From NCBI GenBank assembly GCA_050123375.1, contig JASFHF010000006.1:1-64000 (forward strand): 64,000 nucleotides of DNA, given 5' to 3'. Of this stretch, positions 42,600-51,734 are shown piece after piece. Each line of letters opens with the position of its first letter. Within the stretch, counting starts at the first letter, position 1. The notes beneath the pieces are model-generated. The model was not told the origin of the DNA and did not search any database. It saw only the letters and a program-made list of their open reading frames with translations. The translations under genes were made by a program, and so were the position numbers. The DNA is from JASFHF01 sp050123375. Lineage in GTDB: Bacteria > Pseudomonadota > Gammaproteobacteria > UBA12402.

Positions 42600-44984
42600 T
42601 TAATATAATTGATCGATATTTGTTGTTGTGTCATTTTGATTTAAATCAGAATAATGTTGTATGGTGCTGTGCGTTGGCGCGTATTTTTGACGAAAGATTT
42701 CAAAAATTGAATTTGGATCATCAGCTTGTGCAAGTAAACCAGTTTGTTTGTCAATGCGCACAGTAATAATATCGTTTGGTTGTGGTATCATACTTTCCGA
42801 TTGGTTTTTAAGTGCTTCGCGCATGAAGTCAATCCACATTGGCAGCGCAGATTGCGCAGCGTATTCATATAATGACCGGGTTTGATCAAATCCCATCCAC
42901 GTGGTTACTACTAAATTGCTGTTAAAGCCGCTAAACCATGCATCTTTTTGATCGTTGGTAGTTCCGGTTTTGCCGGCGAGATCATTGCGTTTTAATGTCA
43001 TTGCTGCTCGGGCGGTGCCGTGCTGAATAACATCTTGCAAAGCAGTATTAATTAAATAAGCATTTTGTTTGCTAATAGTTCTTGGTGCAATATTGATGGC
43101 GTTTGTTGGCTGGGTGGCATTATCATCAAAAACCAATAATGGTTTAGCTTGATAAATGGCTTGTTGATCATTGAAGTTGATTATTTTATCAATTAAATAA
43201 GGTTTAATTTGATAACCGCCATTAGCAAATACGCTGTAAGCAGACGCCATTTCTAATGGGGTTAATTCAGCGGTACCCAAAGCTAATGATAAGCTATTTG
43301 GTAATTGAGTGCGATCAAAACCAAATTTAGTTACATAATCAATTGCATAAGGAATGCCAATTTGCTGCAGCAGGCGAATTGAAACTAAATTGCGGGAATG
43401 ATCCAGCGCGACACGTAAACGGGTAGGACCGTAGAATTTTTTGGTATCGTTTTCAGGCCGCCAAATACTATTTTCTCCACCAGCGTTTGGAATCGCAATC
43501 GGTGCATCGTTAACTACAGATGCCAGAGTAAAGCCTTTTTCTAAGGCTGCAGAATAAATAAATGGTTTGAAGCTTGATCCTGGTTGACGGGTGGCTTGAA
43601 TTACTCGATTAAATTTACTACGATAAAAGTTAAAGCCGCCGTTCAAGGCTAAAATTGCGCCATTATTAGGATTAATTGCAACCAAAGCTGCTTCAACGTG
43701 TGGTAATTGTGCTAATCGAAAAGAACCATTTTTATTTTTAGTGACACGAATTAAATCACCAACTCTTAGAATATTTTGGGTAAATTGTGGTAGCGGACTT
43801 AAATATTCCTGTTCATCGTGAATTATTTCGTGACGTGCCCAAACTAAGTCATTCCATTTTAAAGTAACAATATTGCCTGATTTTAATAAAACATCCGCGG
43901 TATGATTGGTAATGTTAGTTACGATAGCGGGTTGTAATTGATTAACCGTTGGTGTGTGTCGCAATGCAGTAAGAAGTTGGTCAAGATTGGTCAAATCTAC
44001 TTTACCAAGATTTTTCTCAGCGCCGCGATAACCATGACGTTGATCATAAGCTAATACAGCTTTATCTAGAGCGTTATTCGCGGTATGTTGTAAGTGACTA
44101 TTAATAGTGGTATAGACTATGTACCCATGTTCATAAATATCCCCGCCAAATTTATCGAACAGTTTTTGGCGTACCATTTCAGCAACATATGGTGCATTAA
44201 GCGATACTTTAAAGCCATGGTATTTGGCAGTAATTGGCGCAGTGATAGCGCGTTGATATGTTGTTTGATCGATAAATTTTAGTTCCAGCATACGGTTTAA
44301 TACATGATTGCGCCGTTTAATTGCTTCTTTTGGGTTAGCTAAGGGATTGTTTCTTGAAGGAGCTTTTGGAATACCTGCTAACATGGCAATTTCCGGTAAA
44401 GTAAGTTGGTCTAATGTTTTGCCGTAATAGATTTTAGCTGCAGCAGCGATACCATAAGCGCGATGACCATAAAAGATTTTATTGAAATAAAGTTCTAATA
44501 TTTTGTCTTTAGTAAAAATGTGATCGATTTTTAAAGCTAATAAAATTTCTCTTAGTTTTCTGATATAAGTTTTTTTATTGGTGAGAAAAAAATTGCGCGC
44601 AACCTGCATAGTGATGGTGCTGCCGCCTTGTTCTTTTCTACCGGTAGTAAGTAACACGATAGCGGCACGTGCTAAACCAAAAACATCGACTCCAGGATGA
44701 TCATAAAAGCGTTGATCTTCAGTGGCTAAAGTTGCTTGAATTAATAATTTGGGGACTTGATCCAGGGTTATAGGAATGCGTCGTACGTTACCGATTTCAG
44801 CAATTAATTTGTGGTCCTGGCTGAAAATTTGTAGCGGCATCTGCATGTGCACGTCTTTTAAAACTGCGACTGTCGGCAAGGTCATTTCGACATAGAATAC
44901 AAAAGCCATCATGCAGGCGATAATTGTTGCGCCGCAGATACCGATAATCCAGAGTAGTTTTTTTATTAGAGTTTTAGTTTGCAT
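42600..44984 (-). CDS. mrcA: Penicillin-binding protein 1A
   Basis: 794 residues. A bifunctional peptidoglycan glycosyltransferase/transpeptidase. It has an N-terminal membrane anchor (about 9-32) and glycosyltransferase motifs ATEDQRFYDHPGVD (catalytic Glu), QGGSTITMQVARN and KILELYFNKIFYG. An OB-like insert follows. The transpeptidase has SSFK in RQPGSSFKPF (nucleophile Ser), SRN, and KTGTT. It is divergent from pilM, the usual neighbour in gammaproteobacteria. Confidence 0.97.
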   Translation of the reverse strand: MQTKTLIKKLLWIIGICGATIIACMMAFVFYVEMTLPTVAVLKDVHMQMPLQIFSQDHKLIAEIGNVRRIPITLDQVPKLLIQATLATEDQRFYDHPGVDVFGLARAAIVLLTTGRKEQGGSTITMQVARNFFLTNKKTYIRKLREILLALKIDHIFTKDKILELYFNKIFYGHRAYGIAAAAKIYYGKTLDQLTLPEIAMLAGIPKAPSRNNPLANPKEAIKRRNHVLNRMLELKFIDQTTYQRAITAPITAKYHGFKVSLNAPYVAEMVRQKLFDKFGGDIYEHGYIVYTTINSHLQHTANNALDKAVLAYDQRHGYRGAEKNLGKVDLTNLDQLLTALRHTPTVNQLQPAIVTNITNHTADVLLKSGNIVTLKWNDLVWARHEIIHDEQEYLSPLPQFTQNILRVGDLIRVTKNKNGSFRLAQLPHVEAALVAINPNNGAILALNGGFNFYRSKFNRVIQATRQPGSSFKPFIYSAALEKGFTLASVVNDAPIAIPNAGGENSIWRPENDTKKFYGPTRLRVALDHSRNLVSIRLLQQIGIPYAIDYVTKFGFDRTQLPNSLSLALGTAELTPLEMASAYSVFANGGYQIKPYLIDKIINFNDQQAIYQAKPLLVFDDNATQPTNAINIAPRTISKQNAYLINTALQDVIQHGTARAAMTLKRNDLAGKTGTTNDQKDAWFSGFNSNLVVTTWMGFDQTRSLYEYAAQSALPMWIDFMREALKNQSESMIPQPNDIITVRIDKQTGLLAQADDPNSIFEIFRQKYAPTHSTIQHYSDLNQNDTTTNIDQLY

Positions 44985-45111
44985 TGTAATATTGTGCCAT
45001 AAATTGCGCTAAAAAGCTTGCAATTATTGGTGAAATGATGCACTATACATCCTTCTTTTGTCCTTCTTTCTGGTTTATTCAAACTTTTACATTTCTCATT
45101 TTATAGGTTTG

Positions 45112-45221
45112 TGATAATTAGGTGTTGTCTTTTTCAGACACGCTTGAACACATCCATGTGGCGCTAAGGCTCGAACATCCATGTCCTCGCATTGTCTGAA
45201 AAAGACAACACCTAATTATCA
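45112..45221. repeat. 110-bp element with perfect 29-bp arms, mrcA-pilM
   Basis: Arms 45112-45140 and 45193-45221 are exact complements over 29 bp (beginning TGATAATTAGGTGTTGTCTT). The interior holds ACATCCATGTGGCG and ACATCCATGTCC. It lies in the divergent promoter gap of mrcA and pilM and could affect both. Confidence 0.85.
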
Positions 45222-45248
45222 TAAAATTCTAAAACAAGGATAACAATC

Positions 45249-46088
45249 ATGTTACGTCATTTATTTTATAGACCACACACAAGTATAGGTATTGATGTTA
45301 ATGATACAGGTGTTGCTGTTGTTGTTTTACGTAAGGAACGTAAGAAAATATCAATTTTACATGCATCAGTATCTGTGGTTGATGGTGATCAGCAAAAAAT
45401 TAAATTTTTAAGTGATTTTTTTATTGATAATAAAGTACGTAAAAAAAATATTTATATTGCAATTCCTGCATGGCAGGTAATTAAAAAAGAGTTGTCATTT
45501 GATGCGGCGTTGCGGGATTTTGATATAAAAATACAACTTGAACTTGAGCAAGGCAGTTATTTTCCTGGTATCAATGAAAAATTGGTATTTGATATTGTGA
45601 GGGAACAAACAGTGACAGTTTATGCAGCCAAGCAGCAAGGATTAAATAGAAAGTTAGAATTTTTAAATGCAGCTAAGATTATTCCGGTTTGTGTAGAGCC
45701 TGATAATTTTGCCTGGTTGCGGTTGATTAAATTTAATCAAAAACCATCATTGGTTATTGATGAAGTAGGGGTTTTATTGGTTGTGCAGCAACAAATATTA
45801 AAAATTATTTTTTTTAATCAAAATGAAATTCTATATGAAAATAGCGAAACCATAATTAAGCAAAATGCTGGCTTTGTGTTTGTGCGGGATAATTTAGAAC
45901 ATTTTGCATCAGCTAATTTAGATGACAAATTGGCTACAATTTATGTGATAGGACCGCAGGATTGGATTAAGCAATTACGTCAATGTATAAATTTGCCGGT
46001 AGTCGAAGTTGTGCCATTTGAGAATATTGATGAAAAATTATGGTTAGCTTGCGGGTTGGCTTTGCGAGGGATTGATGATCAAGATTAA
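45249..46088 (+). CDS. pilM: Type IV pilus assembly protein PilM
   Basis: 279 residues, shorter than the usual 350. A cytoplasmic actin-like ATPase anchoring the pilus alignment complex. It keeps the N-terminal SIGIDVNDTGVAVVVL, and a later EPDNFAWLRLI and LVIDEVGVLLVV, but the middle is compressed. CAAGGATAACAATC precedes the ATG. The stop overlaps pilN by 17 bases. First gene of the pilMNOPQ-aroK operon. Confidence 0.88.
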   Translation: MLRHLFYRPHTSIGIDVNDTGVAVVVLRKERKKISILHASVSVVDGDQQKIKFLSDFFIDNKVRKKNIYIAIPAWQVIKKELSFDAALRDFDIKIQLELEQGSYFPGINEKLVFDIVREQTVTVYAAKQQGLNRKLEFLNAAKIIPVCVEPDNFAWLRLIKFNQKPSLVIDEVGVLLVVQQQILKIIFFNQNEILYENSETIIKQNAGFVFVRDNLEHFASANLDDKLATIYVIGPQDWIKQLRQCINLPVVEVVPFENIDEKLWLACGLALRGIDDQD

Positions 46089-46599
46089 TTTTTTGCCTTG
46101 GCGTGAATCATTGCAGAAACGACAGCGGCGTAATTTTATTTATAGTATCGTATTGAGTTTATTAATTGTCATAATAATTATGCTAGGTATATATTGTGAA
46201 TTGCATAGTCGAATCAAAATACAGATTAGCCGTAACAAAATTTTATGCAAGTATAATGATAAATTACGTTCCAAAAAGCAGCAATATCTAACTGTGCAAA
46301 AACAGCGTAATTTATTAATAAGTAAATTGCAGTTGATCGTGAAAATGCAGCATCAGGGTGAAGAATTGACGCAAATACTGCAAGTTTTATTTGATTATTT
46401 TGATAGTGGATGTTGGCTTGATGCAGTAATTTTGCAAAATAATCAACTTACTGCGAAATTTATAGCTAAAAATTATGATATGAGTGATAGGATAGCGAAA
46501 ATATTTGCTCATCTGGATTTTTTAACGCGTCCTAAAATTAATATGTCAGCAGGTACTGATTCTTTTATAAAGTTTACGGTAAATTGTTTATTTAAATAG
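46072..46599 (+). CDS. pilN: Type IV pilus assembly protein PilN
   Basis: 175 residues. It opens with the conserved INFLPWRESLQKRQRRNF (binds PilM) and one membrane helix at about 22-43 (FIYSIVLSLLIVIIIMLGI), then a periplasmic coiled coil and ferredoxin-like fold. It starts within the end of pilM, so it is translationally coupled. Confidence 0.9.
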   Translation: MMIKINFLPWRESLQKRQRRNFIYSIVLSLLIVIIIMLGIYCELHSRIKIQISRNKILCKYNDKLRSKKQQYLTVQKQRNLLISKLQLIVKMQHQGEELTQILQVLFDYFDSGCWLDAVILQNNQLTAKFIAKNYDMSDRIAKIFAHLDFLTRPKINMSAGTDSFIKFTVNCLFK

Positions 46600-46609
46600 G
46601 AAAAGTTAA

Positions 46610-47098
46610 ATGGCAAAAACATTAATAATATTATTTGTTGATATATTGTTTTTTATATTACTGTATTTTTTGCTGATAATGCCGCGGCTTGAATCATTGC
46701 ATTTTATGCGGGCTAAGGAAGAAAGATTGAAACAAAGTTATGTACAGTCATATCGTAAAGTTCAGCAACTAACTTTGTTAAAACAACAACTGGGCAAGTT
46801 AGATAAAATCAATAATAAGGCAAAAACTTTTGTTTTTAGGCGGCAATCTATAGTTATGCATACTATTGCTGATATAGCGCAACAATTTAATATACAAGTA
46901 GAGTCAATTAAATTTAAAGAAAAATATCAAATTGGTAAATTATGTTTGTATCCAATTTTGATTAATTTTGATGGTAATCATGAGGATTTACAAGCATTCA
47001 CGGCAGTATTGTCAGAACATTTTTTGTTAACAGGTGTCCAATTAACTAGAAAACAAAATAACTATTTTGGCTGTCTTAATTTGGTTTTAATTGCATGA
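46610..47098 (+). CDS. pilO: Type IV pilus assembly protein PilO
   Basis: 162 residues, shorter than the usual 200. One membrane helix (about 3-22, TLIILFVDILFFILLYFLLI) precedes a periplasmic domain with coiled coil, starting PRLESLHFMRAKEERLKQSY. It forms a heterodimer with PilN. Identification leans on position between pilN and pilP. Its last four bases overlap pilP. Confidence 0.85.
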   Translation: MAKTLIILFVDILFFILLYFLLIMPRLESLHFMRAKEERLKQSYVQSYRKVQQLTLLKQQLGKLDKINNKAKTFVFRRQSIVMHTIADIAQQFNIQVESIKFKEKYQIGKLCLYPILINFDGNHEDLQAFTAVLSEHFLLTGVQLTRKQNNYFGCLNLVLIA

Positions 47099-47505
47099 AA
47101 TTATTTGATGTTACAGTTATGATTTTAATTGCTGCGGTTTTTTTGTTAACCGGATGTCGTAAAGTTTCTGATACTCGTGATTTATATGTGTATATTAATA
47201 AAGTGCAACGGCAGCCAATAGCGCCAATTAAACCTTTGCCAAAATTTTTATTTACTTCATTTAAGCGCACGCAATTAACTGATTGCAAAGCAAGATACTC
47301 TGTACATGCATTTCGGTTAATAGGAATTATTTTAAATAAACAAAGGCATTGGGCGTTGGTTTTATTGCCGAATCATCAAGTAATCAAAGTGCAGAAAGAT
47401 GATTTAATTGGTAGAGAACAGGCGAAAGTTAAACAGATTACTGTAACTGAGGTTGAATTGTTAGTGAATAATAAAGTGTTGATTTTAAAATGCTTTGCTC
47501 AATAA
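47095..47505 (+). CDS. pilP: Type IV pilus lipoprotein PilP
   Basis: 136 residues. It has a lipoprotein signal peptide with LLTGCRKV lipobox, modified at Cys21 by inference. The HP domain has RLIGIILNKQRHWALVLLPNHQVIKVQKDDLIG, matching PilP. It links the inner-membrane PilMNO complex to the PilQ secretin. Starts inside the end of pilO. Confidence 0.9.
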   Translation: MKLFDVTVMILIAAVFLLTGCRKVSDTRDLYVYINKVQRQPIAPIKPLPKFLFTSFKRTQLTDCKARYSVHAFRLIGIILNKQRHWALVLLPNHQVIKVQKDDLIGREQAKVKQITVTEVELLVNNKVLILKCFAQ

Positions 47506-47528
47506 TCGTTGAAATATGGAGGAAGTAA

Positions 47529-48731
47529 ATGAAAAAAATAATATATATTATATTTATAATCAGCATTATATTTATGCCGATGGTTTATGCGGATTCGCAG
47601 CAGCAATTTATTCATCAGCCAAACAATAATGTAACTTTAAATTTAGAAAAAGTTCCAATAAAAGATGTACTGAAATGGTTGGCAAAATTCTCTGATAAAA
47701 ATATTGTAATTAGCCAATCTATACATGGAAATATTACGATTTTTTTAAAAAATCTTTCTTGGCAGCAGGCAATGTGTGCGATTTTACGCTCGCAAAAGTT
47801 AACTCAAAAACAAATTGGCAAGGTCATTTATATAATGCCTTTCAATAAAACAAATGCACAACCAAAAGCTATTACAAAGCAGTCGCTACAAACAATATTT
47901 GAACGATTAAATTATGCCAAAGCAGCAAACATGGCTAAATTATTAATTAGTAATAAGAAAAAATTGTTAACAGCGCGAGGAATTGTAATGGTTGATAATC
48001 GTACTAATAGTTTAATCATCCGTGATGTTAAAGAACAACTTGCAATTATTAAAACATTTGTTCGTAAGCTGGATATTCCAGTGCGGCAAGTATTGATTGA
48101 GGCGCGTATTGCTAATGTTGACAAAGATTACGAGCGGGATTTAGGGGTTGCGTTTGAGGGTGCTAAGGGCAGTATCCAGGTTAATGGAAATTTATCGAGT
48201 GCGCAGGTCTCACTCAAAGATACCGCATTGGATGTAGCGTTGTCAGCATTAGAGGAAGCTGGTCACGCTGCAATTATTTCTAATCCTCATTTAACTACAG
48301 TTAATCAGCAGACCGCAATCATTGAATCGGGTGAAGAAATTCCATATCAGGAATCTGCAGGGGAGGGCAGTACTTCCACTGCATTTAAAAAAGCAGTGCT
48401 GCGCTTGCAGGTTACGCCGCAGATTGCTCCTAATAACAAAATTATGTTGCATCTAAAAGTTAATCAGGATAAGCGCAGCAATAAAGAAATTGGCGGAGTT
48501 CCGGCTATTGATACTCAGCAGATTTCTACACAGGTTTTGGTTAAAAGCGGTCAGACGATTGTATTAGGCGGAGTTTTTGAGCATACTAAGACCAATAATA
48601 TCGAGCGAGTTCCCTTGCTTGGTGATTTGCCGGTGCTTGGGGTTTTGTTTCGCCGCAAGAAAGTAGTTGACAATCGACGTGAATTATTGATATTTGTAAC
48701 ACCTAAGATTGTAAATGCAGGGAAAACATGA
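47529..48731 (+). CDS. pilQ: Type IV pilus secretin PilQ, short form
   Basis: 400 residues against about 700 in typical PilQ. It has a signal peptide (cleaved after about residue 21, YADSQQQ), then an STN domain (LEKVPIKDVLKWLAKFSDKN), one N1-like domain (about 115-180) and the secretin domain, with VLIEARIANVDKDYERDLGV, SNPHLTTVNQQTAIIESGEEIPYQ and GQTIVLGGVFEH. The N-terminal AMIN domains that bind peptidoglycan are absent. GGAGG leads the ATG. It forms the outer-membrane pore, here perhaps mainly for DNA uptake. Confidence 0.95.
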   Translation: MKKIIYIIFIISIIFMPMVYADSQQQFIHQPNNNVTLNLEKVPIKDVLKWLAKFSDKNIVISQSIHGNITIFLKNLSWQQAMCAILRSQKLTQKQIGKVIYIMPFNKTNAQPKAITKQSLQTIFERLNYAKAANMAKLLISNKKKLLTARGIVMVDNRTNSLIIRDVKEQLAIIKTFVRKLDIPVRQVLIEARIANVDKDYERDLGVAFEGAKGSIQVNGNLSSAQVSLKDTALDVALSALEEAGHAAIISNPHLTTVNQQTAIIESGEEIPYQESAGEGSTSTAFKKAVLRLQVTPQIAPNNKIMLHLKVNQDKRSNKEIGGVPAIDTQQISTQVLVKSGQTIVLGGVFEHTKTNNIERVPLLGDLPVLGVLFRRKKVVDNRRELLIFVTPKIVNAGKT

Positions 48732-49255
48732 AACATCCTAGAGTGATATTTTTGGTTGGGCCGTTTGGCGCAGGTAAATCTACTATTGGGAGGGCGTTAG
48801 CCCGAGCTTTAGATTTACAGTTTTATGATACTGACCGAATCATCGAAAAACGTCTGGGTGTAGATTTAAGCTGGATTTTTGATATCGAAGGTGAGGCTGG
48901 ATTTAGGCGGCGCGAAACGGAAATCTTAGATGAATTATCACAATTATCCAACGTAATTATTTCCACTGGCGGCGGAACTATTTTATTACCGGAAAATCGG
49001 CGTTTATTTAAAGATAGAGGATTGGTGATTTATCTGAAAACTACGATTAAACAACAATTACAACGAACTCAGCGTAATAAATATAATCGTCCAACTTTGC
49101 GGGTAGATAATATTGAAGATTGTTTAAAATCTTTTCATAACGAGCGTGCGCCATTGTATGAAGAAGTAGCTGATGTGGTTTTTTCGACAAATCGTCGATC
49201 TTATAAGATTGTGGTGAAAGAAATCCTGCAGTATTTGAAAGAAATTGAGTTTTAA
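48728..49255 (+). CDS. aroK: Shikimate kinase
   Basis: 175 residues. It phosphorylates shikimate in aromatic amino acid synthesis. Walker A GPFGAGKS (most relatives read GPMGAGKS), DTDRIIEKR, FRRRETEIL and the STGGGT loop are intact. The ATG overlaps the pilQ stop, so it is the last member of the pil operon. aroB, the usual next gene, is missing and replaced by an unknown gene. Confidence 0.96.
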   Translation: MKHPRVIFLVGPFGAGKSTIGRALARALDLQFYDTDRIIEKRLGVDLSWIFDIEGEAGFRRRETEILDELSQLSNVIISTGGGTILLPENRRLFKDRGLVIYLKTTIKQQLQRTQRNKYNRPTLRVDNIEDCLKSFHNERAPLYEEVADVVFSTNRRSYKIVVKEILQYLKEIEF

Positions 49256-49266
49256 GAAGGTAAGTT

Positions 49267-50343
49267 ATGTTTAATGTTGAAGAAGCCCAAAAATATATAT
49301 TAAAAATCAAGAAATATTTATTAAAAATTAATAAAAAAAATATAGAAGGTTTTTGTAAGTGTATTAGTGAATTAAATAAAAAGCACTCTAAGTCATTGCG
49401 TGCAATTTTTATTGAAATATTTCAATCTTCATCAGAAAGCATTTATATAATGCATAAATTATTGGAATCGGAAAAAATTTTTTTTGCTAGTAATGAAACC
49501 ATTGAAAATTATATATTAGATTCTATATGTATAGTGATGTCTTTCAGGAATCTCACTCATTTTAATCAACTCTTAAAGGAAGAAAAAAAATATAAAAAAT
49601 TTAATTTAAATAATTTGAATATTGAGAATATTAATTTTGAAAACATAACAGAATTTAATGACAAGATCGAACAGTGGTTAAGTGCTTATAAGTTGTTTTT
49701 AAGTGGTCTTTCAGAGTATGACTTAATAAAAGTAAAGCAATATTTGAAGGGTGTTGAAATATTTTTAAAACAAAAAAAGATAAATTTTTATGGGGGTTTT
49801 ATTTTGGTTTTTGAAGGCCTTAAGGATGTCAAAAATTTTGATGTGCTTAATTATATTAAGAAGAATAAGTTAGAAAACCTCAAGGCTGTTTATAATTTTT
49901 ATATTAATTTTCTTACATTGCATGATAATATAAGAGGTATTGCAGATATTATTAAGCAGATTGGAAGCTTTATTTATCAGGATGATTATTCTTTTTGTGG
50001 TCTGTCTTTTTTTGGTTGGTGCTATAAGAAGAAAAAAGAGTATAAGAAAGAATTTAAGAAATTGCTTGAAAAATTACCTAATGATAATCAGATAGGTGTT
50101 AGTAGGGTAGTTGAGTGGAGTGGAAAACAATATGGAATATTTTTACAAGATTTCAACGATGTTGTTTCTGATTTTATGGATAAAATACAAGAATTAATAA
50201 AAAGTGATATGTTAAATAAAAAAAGTTTTTATGAAAAAATTAAAGAGCTGTATGATAAAAATATATTAGATGAGAAATTATATAAGAAGATTACATTAAA
50301 ACTTAAAAAGGATAGAACAGAATCATTTAAATATGTTAGTTAA
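49267..50343 (+). CDS. Unknown A/T-rich helical protein in the aroB position
   Basis: 358 residues, not recognised. AAGAAGGTAAGTT precedes the ATG, 11 bp past aroK. It is rich in Lys, Asn, Ile and Phe, and mostly helical, with KKYLLKINKKNIEGFCKCIS near the start, a middle NIENINFENITEFNDKIEQW, and a Cys/aromatic stretch FCGLSFFGWCYKKKKEYKK near residue 250. It has no signal peptide or clear membrane helix. It resembles the other effector-like proteins of the window in composition, not sequence. Its stop overlaps the convergent MFS gene by 4 bases. Confidence 0.65.
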   Translation: MFNVEEAQKYILKIKKYLLKINKKNIEGFCKCISELNKKHSKSLRAIFIEIFQSSSESIYIMHKLLESEKIFFASNETIENYILDSICIVMSFRNLTHFNQLLKEEKKYKKFNLNNLNIENINFENITEFNDKIEQWLSAYKLFLSGLSEYDLIKVKQYLKGVEIFLKQKKINFYGGFILVFEGLKDVKNFDVLNYIKKNKLENLKAVYNFYINFLTLHDNIRGIADIIKQIGSFIYQDDYSFCGLSFFGWCYKKKKEYKKEFKKLLEKLPNDNQIGVSRVVEWSGKQYGIFLQDFNDVVSDFMDKIQELIKSDMLNKKSFYEKIKELYDKNILDEKLYKKITLKLKKDRTESFKYVS

Positions 50344-51707
50344 CCGGGAAAATGCGGGATTTTTCGAAATAACTTAAATAAAACAGCAAATCCTAAACAT
50401 AGTCCGCCAATTATTGCAAACATAAAAGAAGAATGATGTGTGCGGCTTAGTAAGAATGCAACTAAAATTGGTCCGGCAATTTGGCCGAGAACTTGAAATA
50501 AACGGAAAATCGAAATCGAAACGTTTTTACCGATAATTAAAGATGATGATCCTTTTGAAATGAATGACATCGAAGGTGAAAGTAAAAATCCGCGAAAAAA
50601 TCCTAAAATTAACAAGCCAATACTCAGGAAATATATACCTTTATTATCTAAACCGGCAATTATAAATAAAGCTAAGGCGGATCCCATTAAACCCAGAAAT
50701 AAATAATAGGGTTCATTTTTACTGAGATCAGCTTTTTTGGAAATGTACTTGTTAGTAATAAAAAATCCAATCGAAAATAACACCATAATTTGACCGACAA
50801 TTTCATGAGAAATATGTTTGTAAGTTAAAATGATCGGCAGGCTAAATAAAAAAATCCCGTCACGTAAAATTCCGATTGGGAACGCCACCAGTAAAATTGT
50901 TTTCATAAAATCAAGATCTTTTACGAGTAATAATAATTTTTTAAAATTCAATCTGAGTATAGATTTAGATTGAATTTCCTTATGCACTGTATTGCAATCG
51001 ATAATTTTACAATCAACTTTGGGAAGAATAAAAATAATATAAAATAAACATGCAGTAATTAACAACCCGGATACGAGTAAAGTATGTGCAGGGCCGATGC
51101 TGGAAGCTAAAACACCTCCTAGAAAAATGCCGGAAATCATTGCGCCTTTAGTTGTATTAGAATACAAAGCTAATGCTTCACCGCGATTTTGTTGTGTAGA
51201 ATAAGCTAATATGTAAGCATATTCAGCAGAAGAAGAAATTGGAATTATAATCCCAAACATAATCTGCACAACCAAAATTACCCAAAAACTATGGGTAATA
51301 CCAAGAATAAAATAGGTTAATGCTTCTAATAAAAAGAAAATAAATAACATGCGTTTTATTCTGCCAAATTCCATAATGTAACCGCTTGGTACAATCATTA
51401 GCATAAAAAATACTTGATACATTACATAAGCAAATGAGGCTGTTTGGTTAGAGAAACCTGCGGATAAAGTTATATTTAAAATATATTGCGAAAGAAATGG
51501 TATGGTAAAGCAGGTTGCGAAATATTTAACAAAAATTAATGGCCGAATGAGTTCCACATTATATAGTTTTTCAGTTTTGGTGATAATATCAGCGTCTTTT
51601 TGTTTTTTTAAAACAACGATAAGGTTATAAAAAGTTTTGCTGATTAGCAAAACCGCTAATGTGTAGAAAAAAATCAAGCTGAAATGTGATGAAAGTTGTT
51701 TAAACAT
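50340..51707 (-). CDS. MFS-superfamily transporter
   Basis: 455 residues with about 12 membrane helices in two halves, separated by a cytoplasmic loop near residue 235-260 (LPKVDCKIIDCNTVHKEIQS). Signals include MIVPSGYIMEFGRIKRML, the motif-A-like loop after helix 2, and a later GQIMVLFSIGFFITNKYISKK. An extra N-terminal helix precedes the first MFS helix. The substrate is unknown. It is divergent from the queuosine-precursor transporter with only 27 bp between starts. Confidence 0.85.
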   Translation of the reverse strand: MFKQLSSHFSLIFFYTLAVLLISKTFYNLIVVLKKQKDADIITKTEKLYNVELIRPLIFVKYFATCFTIPFLSQYILNITLSAGFSNQTASFAYVMYQVFFMLMIVPSGYIMEFGRIKRMLFIFFLLEALTYFILGITHSFWVILVVQIMFGIIIPISSSAEYAYILAYSTQQNRGEALALYSNTTKGAMISGIFLGGVLASSIGPAHTLLVSGLLITACLFYIIFILPKVDCKIIDCNTVHKEIQSKSILRLNFKKLLLLVKDLDFMKTILLVAFPIGILRDGIFLFSLPIILTYKHISHEIVGQIMVLFSIGFFITNKYISKKADLSKNEPYYLFLGLMGSALALFIIAGLDNKGIYFLSIGLLILGFFRGFLLSPSMSFISKGSSSLIIGKNVSISIFRLFQVLGQIAGPILVAFLLSRTHHSSFMFAIIGGLCLGFAVLFKLFRKIPHFPG

Positions 51708-51734
51708 ATGTTGATTTCCAGTATCATACCCAGC

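Noticed and set aside
45112..45221. Rho-independent terminator for mrcA or pilM
   Set aside because: It lies upstream of both divergent genes, and the 29-bp arms enclose a 52-bp interior with no T-run.
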